A DNA stretch of 64,000 nucleotides. It comes from Streptomyces sp. GS7. GTDB taxonomy: Bacteria > Actinomycetota > Actinomycetes > Streptomycetales > Streptomycetaceae. The stretch is taken from the NCBI RefSeq assembly GCF_009834125.1, contig NZ_CP047146.1, forward strand, positions 4,023,501 through 4,087,500. Direction: 5' to 3'. A model generated the notes under the pieces. That model searched no databases and was not told the DNA's origin. It saw only the letters and a program-made list of their open reading frames with translations. Below are positions 19,198-27,559 of the stretch, in pieces; within the stretch, counting starts at the first letter, position 1; each line of letters opens with the position of its first letter. A program made the translations under genes and the position numbers.

Positions 19198-19373
19198 ACG
19201 GCGTCGAGGTCCGAGGGCAGCGTGGGCGGGAAGGAGACCAATGTCTACAACCAGTTCATGAGAGACGAACTTCCCAAGTTCAGGCGAAGCACCCGGAGAT
19301 GAGCTGCAAAGGCGCGTTCGAAGGGGTGGCAGGGATGTGGAAGTCCTCGCCGGCCAACCCGAACAAGGCGTGA
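19198..19373 (+). pseudogene. Frameshifted YABBY/HMG-like domain remnant
   Basis: Frame 1 reads GGKETNVYNQFMRDELPKFR at about 19226-19285. After a one-base shift near 19285, frame 3 continues KHPEMSCKGAFEGVAGMWKS followed by SPANPNKA and TGA at 19373. Joined, this matches the HMG-like YABBY-domain pattern found in plants, fungi and some large DNA viruses: (P)YN-x-FM-x-x-x-LP-K-x-x-x-x-HP-x-x-x-x-K-x-AF-x-x-VA-x-x-WK. It would be a DNA-binding domain of about 45 residues. The upstream part is lysine/serine-rich without a clear start. One indel repairs it, so it is either a recent pseudogene or a sequencing error. Confidence 0.6.
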
Positions 19374-19541
19374 ACGAGCCTCGGAGTTCGCGTCGGTCGT
19401 CGGTCACCCCGGACGGGGTCGTGTTGCTTCGTCACTTCACTGACGGGCTCCGACGGGAGAATGTGACGGTTGGACGAAGAACCCCTGCTGGCCGACGGCT
19501 TGAGGAGCACGTGGACCCGCAGCGGGCCAGCCGCGTCGCGT

Positions 19542-20159
19542 TCAGCGGCACAGGGCGCGCTCCGCGGCGTCGGTGAGGATCGCGATGGCTTGATCGGGTT
19601 GCCGTTCCCGGCCGGTGCAGAGCAGATCGAAGCTGTCGAAGCTGGTCAGCAGCCACAGGACGTCGGACGCCTGCTCGGCGGTGAGGCCGTCGCGGAGCAC
19701 GCCCTGCTCGGACAGGCGAGTGGCGAGGCCCTTCATGCCCTCGGCGCGTCCGCGTTCCAGGCGCTGGACCGCGCCGCCGACCGCTTCGGCGTCCAGCTGG
19801 GCCATCGAGTACAGCGCGCGGAGCACGTCCCGGTGCGCCGCGTACATCAGCACGGTGCCGCTGATGCCGCCGCGCAGGCCCTCCCGGGCGTCCGGGTGGT
19901 GCGCCGCGCGCACCATGGCGGTGAAGCCGCCGCGTTGGAGCAGGTCCATGCCGAGCGCGTCGAACAGGCCCGCGCGTGAGCCGAAGGCGGTGTAGATGGT
20001 GGAGCGCGACACCTCCGCGAGCCGGGCGACCTTGTCCACGCTGACCGGTTCGGCCGGCGCGTCGGCCAAGCGCTGGTACACGGCGTCGAGGATGCGGCGC
20101 CGTGTCTCCTCCGCAGCCCGAGCGCGCAGTCGCTGCTCGTACTTCCGAGTCGGGGGCAT
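19542..20159 (-). CDS. TetR-family transcriptional regulator
   Basis: The protein is 205 residues from ATG 20159 (MPPTRKYEQRLRARAAEETR); a start three codons upstream is possible. The N-terminal helix-turn-helix is VDKVARLAEVSRSTIYTAFG followed by SRAGLFDALG. The ligand-binding half contains SGTVLMYAAHRDVLRALYSM and ends in AERALCR. It is divergent from the ABM-like/NmrA-like pair at 20261, with about 100 bases between, so that operon is the probable target. The gap contains ATACAAGCTGTCCGATGAAAT, which is AT-rich and promoter-like. Confidence 0.9.
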   Translation of the reverse strand: MPPTRKYEQRLRARAAEETRRRILDAVYQRLADAPAEPVSVDKVARLAEVSRSTIYTAFGSRAGLFDALGMDLLQRGGFTAMVRAAHHPDAREGLRGGISGTVLMYAAHRDVLRALYSMAQLDAEAVGGAVQRLERGRAEGMKGLATRLSEQGVLRDGLTAEQASDVLWLLTSFDSFDLLCTGRERQPDQAIAILTDAAERALCR

Positions 20160-20260
20160 GCTCCGCATCCTAGCATTCGCTTGACAGGCTGACTTCTGAA
20201 ATACAAGCTGTCCGATGAAATGAGGTCGGCCTCGGCCGACGCATGGAATCAGGGGGCGGT

Positions 20261-20572
20261 ATGCAGGTGATGGTCCGGTACACGTTCAGGCCGGAGCGAG
20301 TGGACGAGAGTGTGGCTCTGCTGCACGCTGTCCACGCAGACCTTGAGCGGGCCCGTCCGCGCGGCCAGCGGTATGAGACCTGCCGGCTCGACGGCAGCGG
20401 GAGCTTTCCGGCTCTGATCACCTCCGACGGCGACCCGGTGGCAGCCCCGCACCACCAGTTGGCCTCGTTCCACCGCTACCTCGCCGCTCTGAGTGAGGTG
20501 TGCTCCGAACAGCCAGTGGCGACCTGCGTGGACGAGGTCGGCTCCTATCGGCCATGGGAGACCTGGGCGTGA
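20261..20572 (+). CDS. Small ABM-like (dimeric alpha-beta barrel) protein
   Basis: The protein is 103 residues from ATG 20261 (MQVMVRYTFRPERVDESVAL), preceded by GGGGGCGG. The pattern of strand VMVRYTFRP, helix DESVALLHAVHADLERARP and strand QRYETCRLDGSGSFPALI fits the antibiotic-biosynthesis-monooxygenase/stress-responsive dimeric alpha-beta barrel. No cofactor motif is known for this fold; members can be quinone-forming monooxygenases or unknown. Its TGA overlaps the GTG of the next gene by four bases, so the two are co-translated. The pair is divergent from a TetR regulator. Confidence 0.7.
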   Translation: MQVMVRYTFRPERVDESVALLHAVHADLERARPRGQRYETCRLDGSGSFPALITSDGDPVAAPHHQLASFHRYLAALSEVCSEQPVATCVDEVGSYRPWETWA

Positions 20573-21417
20573 CGAAGATCCTTGTGACCGGTGCGACCGG
20601 CAATGTCGGCCGGCAGGTTGTCGCCCAACTCCTGACTGAGGGCATGGGAGCGCGGGCGCTCCTGCGTGGCACCGGGGCGGCCGGGCTCCCGGCGGGAGTG
20701 GAGGTCGCGCGCGGAGACCTGTCCGAACCGGGCACGCTGGACGCGGCTCTTGCGGGGATCGACCGGGTGTTCCTGATCTGGCCCTTCCTCACGACCGACG
20801 GCGCCCCCGCCGTGCTGAAGGCGATCGAAAGTCATGCCCGCCACGTCGTCTACCTCTCCTCGTCGGGTGTCCGCGAGGACGCCGAGCGGCAGAGCGACCC
20901 GATCAACCAACTCCACGCCGACATGGAGCGCCTGATCGAGCGCTCCGGACTGGGGCGAACCATCCTGCGATCGAGCACGATCGCCTCCAATGCCTTGGGC
21001 TGGGCCGGGCAGATCCGCAGTGGGGAGGTCGTGCGTGGTCCTGACATCGCACCCGCCGCGGTGATCCACGAGGGCGATGTCGCGGCCGTCGCGGTGCGCG
21101 CACTGGCCGACGATGGCGGCCAGGCGGACGCGCGGCACGTCCTGACTGGGCCTCAGATACTGAGTCGGGCCGAGCAGGTGTGGGCGATCGGGGAGGCTAT
21201 CGGCCGCCCGTTGCGCTTCGACGGGATTCCCGCCCATGCCGCACGACGGCAGATGCTTGCGGACGGGCGGCCACCGGCGCTGGTGGAGGCCCTGCTGGCC
21301 AGTGCCGAAACGCGGACCGCAGCGAACCTGATCTCGTCTGCCGTGGAAGAGGTCACGGGAGCGCCCGCGCGCACGTTCCGTCAATGGGCCTCCGACCACG
21401 CCGTCGACTTCCGTTGA
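20569..21417 (+). CDS. NmrA-like NAD(P)H-binding protein (atypical SDR)
   Basis: The protein is 282 residues from GTG 20569 (M/VTKILVTGATGNVGRQVVA); an ATG at 20554 would add five residues. The N-terminal Rossmann motif GATGNVG (G-x-x-G-x-x-G) is complete. VARGDLSEPGTLDAALAGID and VVYLSSSGVREDA follow, as in the NmrA/QOR2 branch of atypical short-chain dehydrogenases. A classical Y-x-x-x-K is not evident, as is usual for NmrA-like proteins, which may be sensors or azo/quinone reductases. It is coupled translationally to the ABM-like gene and probably controlled by the divergent TetR. Confidence 0.88.
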   Translation: MTKILVTGATGNVGRQVVAQLLTEGMGARALLRGTGAAGLPAGVEVARGDLSEPGTLDAALAGIDRVFLIWPFLTTDGAPAVLKAIESHARHVVYLSSSGVREDAERQSDPINQLHADMERLIERSGLGRTILRSSTIASNALGWAGQIRSGEVVRGPDIAPAAVIHEGDVAAVAVRALADDGGQADARHVLTGPQILSRAEQVWAIGEAIGRPLRFDGIPAHAARRQMLADGRPPALVEALLASAETRTAANLISSAVEEVTGAPARTFRQWASDHAVDFR

Positions 21418-21427
21418 GGCGTTCTGG

Positions 21428-21740
21428 TCACCGCATGACGACGATCGGCTTGCCTCGGACGTGGCTGTCGCTCAGATCCGCGTACACCCTGGGCGCGTCC
21501 GCCAGACGTAACGGCGGGAGGGGACGGCGGCGGCCACTGAGAGGTGGGCTGCGAAGCCGGCCAGGTCGCCGGGCAGCGCCTGCACCGTTCGTCTTCCGGC
21601 GCTGCGGTGGCGATGGCAAGGACCCGCGCGCCGGCCAGAAGCGGGACCAGGGCGCTGCCCACCCCTCCGGCCGCGCCAATCACCAGGACCGGGCCATCGG
21701 GCTTGAACTCCCCGGCCCGCACCACGGAGTGCGATACCTG
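21428..21740 (-). pseudogene. Fragment of a medium-chain oxidoreductase
   Basis: One minus frame carries the NADP site, EFKPDGPVLVIGAAGGVGSA followed by LVPLLAGARVLAIATAAPED. A second frame carries the C-terminal end, LADAPRVYADLSDSHVRGKP and IVVMR. The GroES-like domain is absent and the two parts are out of frame, with sequence missing between them. It is a non-functional relic of the quinone reductase family, unrelated in position to the intact copies further left. Confidence 0.7.
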
Positions 21741-21771
21741 ACCGCACGGTCCGTTGTGGTACGAGGGCGAC

Positions 21772-22262
21772 ATGATCCGAGCCGATGCCGTACGAAACCG
21801 GCGCCTGCGGCTCGGCTCCGCCGCGGCGGAGCCCGCCGAGCACGGTATGGACGTCTCGATCGCGCGGATCGCCACCCGCGCCGGGATCGGCAAGGGGACC
21901 GTGTTCCGTCACTCCGCCGGCAAGGAGCAGCTGGTGGCCGCCATCTTCACATGCCGGCGACCGCTCCGTCTGCCAGGTCACCGCCGCGATCTCGGTCAGC
22001 GAACCGAGCGTCAGATCCGCGAGCGAGCGCCTTGCGGGAGTGGCCGAGTGGCTCACCGCCAGGGCGCGGCGAGCCGGTGCCGTGCGCGAGGACGTGACGG
22101 GACACGACATCGTGCTGCTGCTCGGCGCTGCCTTTCAGGCGGCGCGGCCGGTGTGCGACGCGGTGCCGGGGCTGTGGCGGCGCCACCTCGACCTGATCCT
22201 CGACGGGCTGCGCCCGGAGGCCGCCCGTCCCCTGCCCGATCGGGCATGTCGAGTCGGCACTG
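21772..22262 (+). pseudogene. Frameshifted TetR-family regulator
   Basis: Frame 1 from ATG 21772 gives the DNA-binding part: VSIARIATRAGIGKGTVFRH and SAGKEQLVAAIF. From about 22020 the ligand-binding half continues in frame 2: GVAEWLTARARRAGAVREDV, GHDIVLLLGAAFQAARPVCD and RRHLDLILDGLRPEAA. A frameshift or small deletion lies between about 21950 and 22020. The end of the gene runs directly into the truncated TrmO-like gene, so a deletion probably joined them. Confidence 0.75.
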
Positions 22263-22619
22263 ACAGGCCGGGCGGAGGCACCCCGACAGCCCGACGAGGG
22301 AGCCCCCGACGCCTGGCTCGTCTTCGGCGTCCAGTACGTCCCCGCCCTGGACGGCCTCACCCCGGGCACCGACGCACTGCTGCTCACCTGGCTCGACCGC
22401 GCCGACCGCGACACGCTCTCGGTCCACCCGCGCGGCAACGCTGCCCTTCCGATCACCGGCGTCTTCGCCACCCGCTCGCCCGACCGCCCCAACCCGATCG
22501 GCCTGCACACCATCCGCATCCTGTCCGCCGCCGGCCCGCGCATCCACGTCCGCAACCTCGAAGCCCTCGACGGGACCCCGATCCTGGACGTCAAGCCCAT
22601 CCTCACGCCCCACCGCTGA
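22236..22619 (+). pseudogene. 5-prime truncated TrmO (tRNA t6A37 N6-methyltransferase)
   Basis: A frame without any start codon reads CPIGHVESALTGRAEAPRQP, then GAPDAWLVFGVQYVPALDGL and FATRSPDRPNPIGLHTIRIL, ending in LDGTPILDVKPILTPHR. This is the TsaA/TrmO family, whose SAM-binding signature includes the R-S-P-x-R-P-N-P-I-G loop. The stop TGA is at 22617-22619. The first beta strand begins abruptly inside TetR-derived sequence and the frame closes upstream at about 22190, so the native start has been lost. Confidence 0.8.
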
Positions 22620-22725
22620 CCGGACACTTCCGACCCTGTGGTGATGAGTTCTCCGTCACTGCCCTCACATCGGCGGCCTCTGGAGGCTCATCCGGGTGAG
22701 CCTTGACGAGGGGATGGAGTGACAG

Positions 22726-22896
22726 GTGAACGAGAACGAGCGGTTGGCCGAGCACTTCGAGCGGGAGCGCCCGCGGCTGCGTGCGGTGGCCCATCGGATG
22801 CCGGGTTCTGTGGCGGAGGCCGACGACGCGGTACAGGACGCCTGGCTTCGGCTGAGCCGGTCCGACGAGACCGCGGCGGTGCCTTCCTGGAGCTGA
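22726..22896 (+). pseudogene. ECF sigma factor, N-terminal fragment
   Basis: From GTG 22726 the frame reads ENERLAEHFERERPRLRAVA, then HRMPGSVAEADDAVQDAWLR and LSRSDE, and stops at 22896. This is the sigma region 2 start of SigJ-like ECF factors (region 2.1-2.2 with the EADDAVQDAWLRL helix). All later regions are absent, so this is a 56-residue stub that cannot act as a sigma factor. Confidence 0.8.
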
Positions 22897-23678
22897 AGCG
22901 AGCAAGGAAGGTCGCTCCGAACCACACGCGATTCCACCCGTCCGTACGCGAAACCCTCGGATCGCTGCTGCGTATGGATGCACATCCGTCCTTCGAGCTC
23001 TGCGCGTTCGGCGCCTGGGCAGGCGCCACGTAGCACAACCCGGCTATGCAGACGGTGAGTTGGCTCGAATTGGGTACGGACAGTTTGTCCGCGCACACTT
23101 TGCCCCCGGGCCTGATCGGCGGCGGCCAAGCCGTCGACCTTCCAGATGGCCACCCCGAGAGTCATGCCTGCACGTTGTTGTAGCCGTGGTCCATCGCCTT
23201 CTCGATCACGGTGCCGGACGCGGTGAAGGACGGTGCACCGACCAGCCGGTCCTGGTCGTCGGAGGGGGTGAGGGTGAGGCTGACGCCGGCCATCGACTCG
23301 GCCATGGTGTGCCCGGCCAGCCGGTGGGCGGCGGCCTCGTGGGAGGTTTTCGACGTGCCGTCCAGGCAGTCCAGCAGGGAAGCCCCCACCATCCCGTGGC
23401 GAGTTCGTCGCGCAGGGCGTCCTGCGGACGACCGTCAGGCAACTGGCTTGAAACCGATGTGCGGAGGGAACAGGCCGCCGCGAAGCCGCTGATCGTCCCG
23501 GAGACGGTGGTCAGCGATCGCGGAAGGGTGTTCCTCTCGTACCAGCGGGCTCCGGCGTCACGTCACGGGCCCGGCGCGGTAACTCCCCGCCTCGGAAAGG
23601 ACCTTGCGCCCCCCGGCAGTCCTGGCCAGAGCCGTCCCGTTGCTCCTACGATGCCAGGGAACAGGAGGGGGATTCGAC
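22897..23678. other. Decayed stretch with an integrase scrap
   Basis: No intact gene is supported over this 780-base stretch. A minus frame at 23162-23392 (GASLLDCLDGTSKTSHEAAA, then GTVIEKAMDHGYNNVQA) is fairly protein-like but belongs to no family I recognise; it may be a broken gene. A transposase scrap on the plus strand is listed separately. Confidence 0.4.
23450..23550 (+). pseudogene. Fragment of a DDE integrase/transposase core
   Basis: The frame reads ETDVRREQAAAKPLIVPETV and continues VSDRGRVFLSYQ. The pattern (A/K)P-x-IVPET-x-V-x-D-x-G-x-x-(F/Y)-x-S matches the strand carrying the second aspartate of Mu/TnsB-like rve integrase cores common in Streptomyces. Only about 33 codons survive. 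It marks past transposon activity just left of the accessory operon at 23679. Confidence 0.5.
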
Positions 23679-24629
23679 GTGGTACAGCGTGTGGGACGGG
23701 TGGAGTTCGGCGTCGCCTGGGTGATCAGAAACCTGGACGGGCTCGTCGCCGTGGGGCTCGGCCTGACCATCGGCCTGTTGCACATCTTGAGCGACGTCAT
23801 CAGCGACAAGGTGTCGTCGGGCGCGACGCTGCTGGTGCTTGGCACGCTCGCGGTCGGCTCGTTGACGGAGAGGGTGCGCCGCAAGTCCGACATCGAGGAG
23901 GCATCCGCGGACACCCGCCGCGCCCTGGAGGACCTCGCCATGGTCCGTTCCCTCTCGGGGCACCAGGTCGGCGACGCGCTGGAACGGGCCCGCGCACAGA
24001 CCAACCGGTGGTACTTCAAAGGCGGCACGGGCACCTACCTGCGCGCTGTCACGCTGCCCCGCTGCGTCGAGACCGCCACCCGCCAGCGCGCTCAGCTCAG
24101 CATCAAGATCGACATCATCAACCCGGCGGACGAGCATGCCTGCGCCGCCTACGCCCGCTTCCGCCAGACCTTCGCCCGCCGCCGCAACGACGACACGGCA
24201 CACGCCTGGACCGCGGACCGCACGCGCAAGGAGGCGTACGCCACGGTCCTGGCCGCCTGCTGGTTCCGTCAGCGGCTCGACACCCTGGAGATCAGCGTCC
24301 ATCTCTCCTCGGGTGTCCCCACCCTCCGCTTCGACCTCTCCGAGTCCTGCCTGATCATCACCCAGGACGACCCGAACCGCGTCAACCTCCTGGTCGCCCG
24401 CGACCAGCCGCTCTACGACTACTACGTCACCGAGCTGCACCAGAGCCGCGAACAGGCCGTTCGCCTCGACCTGCGCGGCGTTGCGCCCCTGGGCGACGAG
24501 CCGACCGTCGACGAGGTCCGCGCGGCCTTCGACGACGTCGACCTCCCCCTTCCCTCGGTGCTCAGCGACGCCGACGTCGCGGAGATCATCGAGAAAGCCC
24601 TGCACGCTGAGGATCCCTACCGGAGGTGA
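23679..24629 (+). CDS. Two-TM protein with C-terminal domain of unknown function
   Basis: The protein is 316 residues from GTG 23679, chosen because AGGAGGGGG lies 9 bases upstream. Residues 20-60 form two hydrophobic segments (LDGLVAVGLGLTIGLLHILS, then GATLLVLGTLAVGSL). A charged helix follows (RKSDIEEASADTRRALEDLA), then a soluble domain of about 215 residues with RWYFKGGTGTYLRAVTLPRC, IKIDIINPADEHACAAYARF and LYDYYVTELHQSREQAVRLD. I do not recognise the domain. A short 2TM anchor plus a cytosolic domain is a layout used by membrane effectors of nucleotide-signalling immunity systems, but that is only analogy. It is first of three tightly packed genes with the cupin-like and IMPase-like proteins. 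Confidence 0.8.
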   Translation: MVQRVGRVEFGVAWVIRNLDGLVAVGLGLTIGLLHILSDVISDKVSSGATLLVLGTLAVGSLTERVRRKSDIEEASADTRRALEDLAMVRSLSGHQVGDALERARAQTNRWYFKGGTGTYLRAVTLPRCVETATRQRAQLSIKIDIINPADEHACAAYARFRQTFARRRNDDTAHAWTADRTRKEAYATVLAACWFRQRLDTLEISVHLSSGVPTLRFDLSESCLIITQDDPNRVNLLVARDQPLYDYYVTELHQSREQAVRLDLRGVAPLGDEPTVDEVRAAFDDVDLPLPSVLSDADVAEIIEKALHAEDPYRR

Positions 24630-24648
24630 GACGCCTCCGGCGCGGCTC

Positions 24649-25308
24649 ATGGACTACGACACGCTCGACCGACTGCTCCGGCCCGGCGCCCCGGGGGAGG
24701 CACCCCGCGCCGGCGTCGCCGACGCCCTGGAGGACATCGCCTGCGGCAAAAGGGAGTTACGCGCGGTCCGGCACCCGCTCGGCTTCCTGTGCCTGCCGCT
24801 CGTCCGCGACGGCGTCCGCGGCGTCTGCGTCCACCTCTTCGGCACCGGCATCCACGCCGACCCCACCGCCGCCCCCATGCACGCCCATAGCTGGGAGCTG
24901 CGCAGCTACGTCCTCTACGGCCGGGTCGGCAACCTCCCGGTCGCCGTGACGGAGGAGGCGCGCAGCCCCACCCACCGGATCTTCGAGGTCTTCAGCGCTC
25001 CCTCGGGCGTCGACGAACTGCGGCCCACCTCCCGCCTGGTGCACTGCGAACCGGGCCCCGCCGTCTCCAGTGGCAGCGGCGAGACGTACAGCCTGCCGGC
25101 CGGGGAGTTCCACGCCACCGTCGTCGCGCGCGGGCAGCCCGCCGCCACCTTGGTGCTCGGCCGGTCGCTGCCCGGCTATACCGACCTCTCCCTGGGCCCG
25201 CTGCACGGCCGCGGCCACCGTACGGTGCGCCGGCGGTGCGGCGCGGAACACACCGAACGGACCGTCCGCACAGCACTCAGGAGGATCCATGCCGAGCAGC
25301 GCGACTGA
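24649..25308 (+). CDS. Cupin-like protein
   Basis: The protein is 219 residues from ATG 24649, only 19 bases after the preceding stop. The core PTAAPMHAHSWELRSYVLYG followed by RVGN resembles a cupin/cysteine-dioxygenase-type beta barrel: H-x-H then a glutamate in motif 1, and a later histidine in LPAGEFHATVVARGQPAATL as motif 2. A metal-binding role is therefore plausible. The first 60 residues are helical, with VADALEDIACGKRELRAVRH. Its last 20 bases overlap the next gene, indicating translational coupling. The reaction is unknown. Confidence 0.65.
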   Translation: MDYDTLDRLLRPGAPGEAPRAGVADALEDIACGKRELRAVRHPLGFLCLPLVRDGVRGVCVHLFGTGIHADPTAAPMHAHSWELRSYVLYGRVGNLPVAVTEEARSPTHRIFEVFSAPSGVDELRPTSRLVHCEPGPAVSSGSGETYSLPAGEFHATVVARGQPAATLVLGRSLPGYTDLSLGPLHGRGHRTVRRRCGAEHTERTVRTALRRIHAEQRD

Positions 25309-26131
25309 CCGGGACGTCGCACCGTACGCGAGCGAGACGCGGGTGGCCGTCGCCGCGGCGGAGGAGGCGGGGGCCCTGCTGCGCAGCCGCTTCGGCGCGG
25401 CGCGCGCGGTGGGCGTCAAGGATGCCGGGGGCGACGTCGTCACCGACCTCGACCTGGCCGCGGAGAAACTCATCCTCGCCCGCCTCCAGACGCACTTCCC
25501 GCGCGACCGGATCCTGTCCGAGGAGGCGGGCCTCCTCGACGCCGTCGGCCGCCGCACCTGGCTGGTGGATCCGCTCGACGGCAGCAACAACGTCGCGATC
25601 GGCCTGACCGCGTACGCCGTCGGCATCGGGCTGTGCGTGGACGACGCGCCGGTCGTCGGCGTGGTGCACGAACCGGTCACCGGCTTCACCTGGCGGGCCG
25701 TCCGCGGACAGGGCGCGTCCTGCGGCCTCGACCGGCTGCTGGGCCCGTCCGGCGCGGTGCCGCGCAGCGGGCCGGTGGTGGCCTGGACCCAGGGCCACGC
25801 GGTGGGCCGGACCGACCCGGTGGCCACAGGGCTGCGGAGCCAACTGGAGAGCAGTGCCCGGCGGGTGCTCCAGTTGTGGGCACCGCTGCTGGGCTGGAGC
25901 ATGCTGGCGCGCGGTGCGATCGACGGCTTCGTCGGCTACCGCGCGGAGGGCATCGACTTCCCCGCGGGCGCCCTGCTGGCCGCCGAGACGGGCGTGGAGT
26001 TCCGCACCCTGGCCGGCGGCCCCTTCACGGTGGGCTCGGGCGGCCCGGACACCGACCGCAGCTTCGTCGCCGCCCGCGGCGACACCCTGACGTTCCTGCT
26101 TGAGATGGTCGCACGCGCGCGGGTCGCCTGA
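25289..26131 (+). CDS. Inositol monophosphatase-fold phosphatase (CysQ/SuhB-like)
   Basis: The protein is 280 residues from ATG 25289 with CAGGAGGA just upstream, inside the end of the cupin-like gene. The lithium-sensitive, magnesium-dependent phosphatase signature is present in order: DAGGDVVTDLDLAAEKLILA (D-x-x-T-D), ILSEEAG (metal-binding glutamate), and LVDPLDGSNNVAIGLTAYAV (the D-P-x-D-G-[ST]-x-N motif). The late motif is WSMLARGAIDGFVGYRAEGI followed by DFPAGALLAAETG. Possible substrates are inositol phosphates or 3-prime-phosphoadenosine 5-prime-phosphate. Context with a 2TM protein and a cupin-like protein is not that of inositol or cysteine synthesis. Confidence 0.88.
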   Translation: MPSSATDRDVAPYASETRVAVAAAEEAGALLRSRFGAARAVGVKDAGGDVVTDLDLAAEKLILARLQTHFPRDRILSEEAGLLDAVGRRTWLVDPLDGSNNVAIGLTAYAVGIGLCVDDAPVVGVVHEPVTGFTWRAVRGQGASCGLDRLLGPSGAVPRSGPVVAWTQGHAVGRTDPVATGLRSQLESSARRVLQLWAPLLGWSMLARGAIDGFVGYRAEGIDFPAGALLAAETGVEFRTLAGGPFTVGSGGPDTDRSFVAARGDTLTFLLEMVARARVA

Positions 26132-26152
26132 GCGTGGGCCGGGGGCGGCCGT

Positions 26153-27340
26153 TCACCCCACCGCCAGCGCCACCGTCGCCGCCAGCGTCGCCGTCACGGC
26201 CAGGACGAACCCCGTCCCCATGAAGCGCCGCAGCGGGATGACCGTGCCCTGGCCGCGGCACCGCTCGAACCACAGCAGCGTCGCCAGCGACGCCCACGGC
26301 GTGACCAGCGGGCCGACGTTGGTCCCTATGAGCAGCGCCAGCAGCTGGTGGTAGTTGCCGACCGGCACCGCCGCCTCGCCCGCCATGTAGACCGGCAGGT
26401 TGTTGAGGGCGTTGGACAGACCCGCGCCCACGCCCGCCGAGCGGAGCATGCCGCCGAGGCCGCCGTCCGGCCCGACCGCCGCCGTCAGCAGCGTGTGCAG
26501 CCCGTGCGCGTTCACCGTCTCGACGACCAGGAACATCCCCGGCACCAGCACCAGCAGCCGCCACGGCACCAGCGACAACCGCAGCTCGGCGGGGCGCCGT
26601 ACCGCGAACGCGACGACCACGATCAGCATCGTGGTCAGCGACGCCGACCACAGCGGCACGTCCACGACGAGGATCGCCAGCAGGAAGCCGGCACACGCCA
26701 GCGCGCACACCCGGAACAGCACCGGATCGGCCGGCGCCCGCCGCTCGGGCGGTACGTACCCGTCGTGGCCCCGCCGTCCGCGCCGCCAGTAGAAGCCCCA
26801 CAGGCACGCCATCGTCACGGCGACCGCGGCCAGTTGGGGCGGGCCCATCGTGGCGGCCATCGCGGTGGGGGAGAGCCCGACCCGGTTCGACGCCAGCAGG
26901 TTCGTCAGGTTCGACACCGGCAGCAACAGGCTCGCGGTGTTGGCCAGCCAGACCGTCGTCATCGCCAGCGGCACCGGCGCGATGCCCACCCGCCCGGCCA
27001 GCGCCAGCATCACCGGCGTCAGCAGCACCGCCGTGGTATCCAGGTTCAGCGCCATGGTGGTGACCGACGCGAAGAGCACACACAGCCCGAACAGCCGTGG
27101 ATAGCTGCCCTTTCCGGTCCGCGCCACCCAGGACGCCACCGCGTCGAACACCTCCGCCCGGCCGGTCAGTTCGGCCATCACGATGACCGTCGACAGGAAG
27201 ACCAGCAGCGGCCCGATACGCGCCATCGCTTCCCCGGCGGGCGCGGCAGGCAGCAGCCCCGTGGCCAAACACACCAGGCCGCAGGCGAGCAGCCCGGCGG
27301 CGAGCCAGTCCAGGGGATGCACACGCTTGAGGAATCGCAC
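26153..27340 (-). CDS. Ion transporter of the SLC13/ArsB (IT) superfamily
   Basis: The protein is 395 residues from GTG 27340 (VRFLKRVHPLDWLAAGLLA). Other in-frame starts up to 27484 exist, but the extra sequence is not membrane-like. About eleven hydrophobic segments are seen. IT-superfamily landmarks include IVMAELTGRAEVFDAVASWV, the first-half hairpin VTTMALNLDTTAVLLTPVML followed by TTVWLANTASLLLPVSNLTN, and the second-half repeat SNALNNLPVYMAGEAA with IGTNVGPLVTPWASLATLLW. Such proteins move arsenite, citrate, dicarboxylates or sodium; the substrate cannot be decided. It is convergent with the phosphatase gene (21-base gap) and divergent from the large TIR gene. Confidence 0.85.
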   Translation of the reverse strand: MRFLKRVHPLDWLAAGLLACGLVCLATGLLPAAPAGEAMARIGPLLVFLSTVIVMAELTGRAEVFDAVASWVARTGKGSYPRLFGLCVLFASVTTMALNLDTTAVLLTPVMLALAGRVGIAPVPLAMTTVWLANTASLLLPVSNLTNLLASNRVGLSPTAMAATMGPPQLAAVAVTMACLWGFYWRRGRRGHDGYVPPERRAPADPVLFRVCALACAGFLLAILVVDVPLWSASLTTMLIVVVAFAVRRPAELRLSLVPWRLLVLVPGMFLVVETVNAHGLHTLLTAAVGPDGGLGGMLRSAGVGAGLSNALNNLPVYMAGEAAVPVGNYHQLLALLIGTNVGPLVTPWASLATLLWFERCRGQGTVIPLRRFMGTGFVLAVTATLAATVALAVG

Positions 27341-27559
27341 GCCCGCAAGCGTCGCACACGCGGCCGGACGGGGAGGGGGAGAGCGGGGCCAGGGGTTCGA
27401 CTCCCGGCCGTCGCGGAAGGTCGCACGGCCCGCGCCGGACGTGCCCCAGCTGCCCATTCGCACCCCAACACCCGTATCGCTCATACTCTTTGACAGATAC
27501 CTCGCCTGATCCTTTCAATCGCCCTGCCCTGCCCTCCCCCGACCTCTTACGATGGGGAC

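Noticed and set aside
27385..27425. GGTTCGACTCCCGG, resembling a tRNA T-arm, near the start of the ion transporter
   Set aside because: The flanking stem positions do not pair, and no acceptor, D or anticodon arms can be drawn around it.
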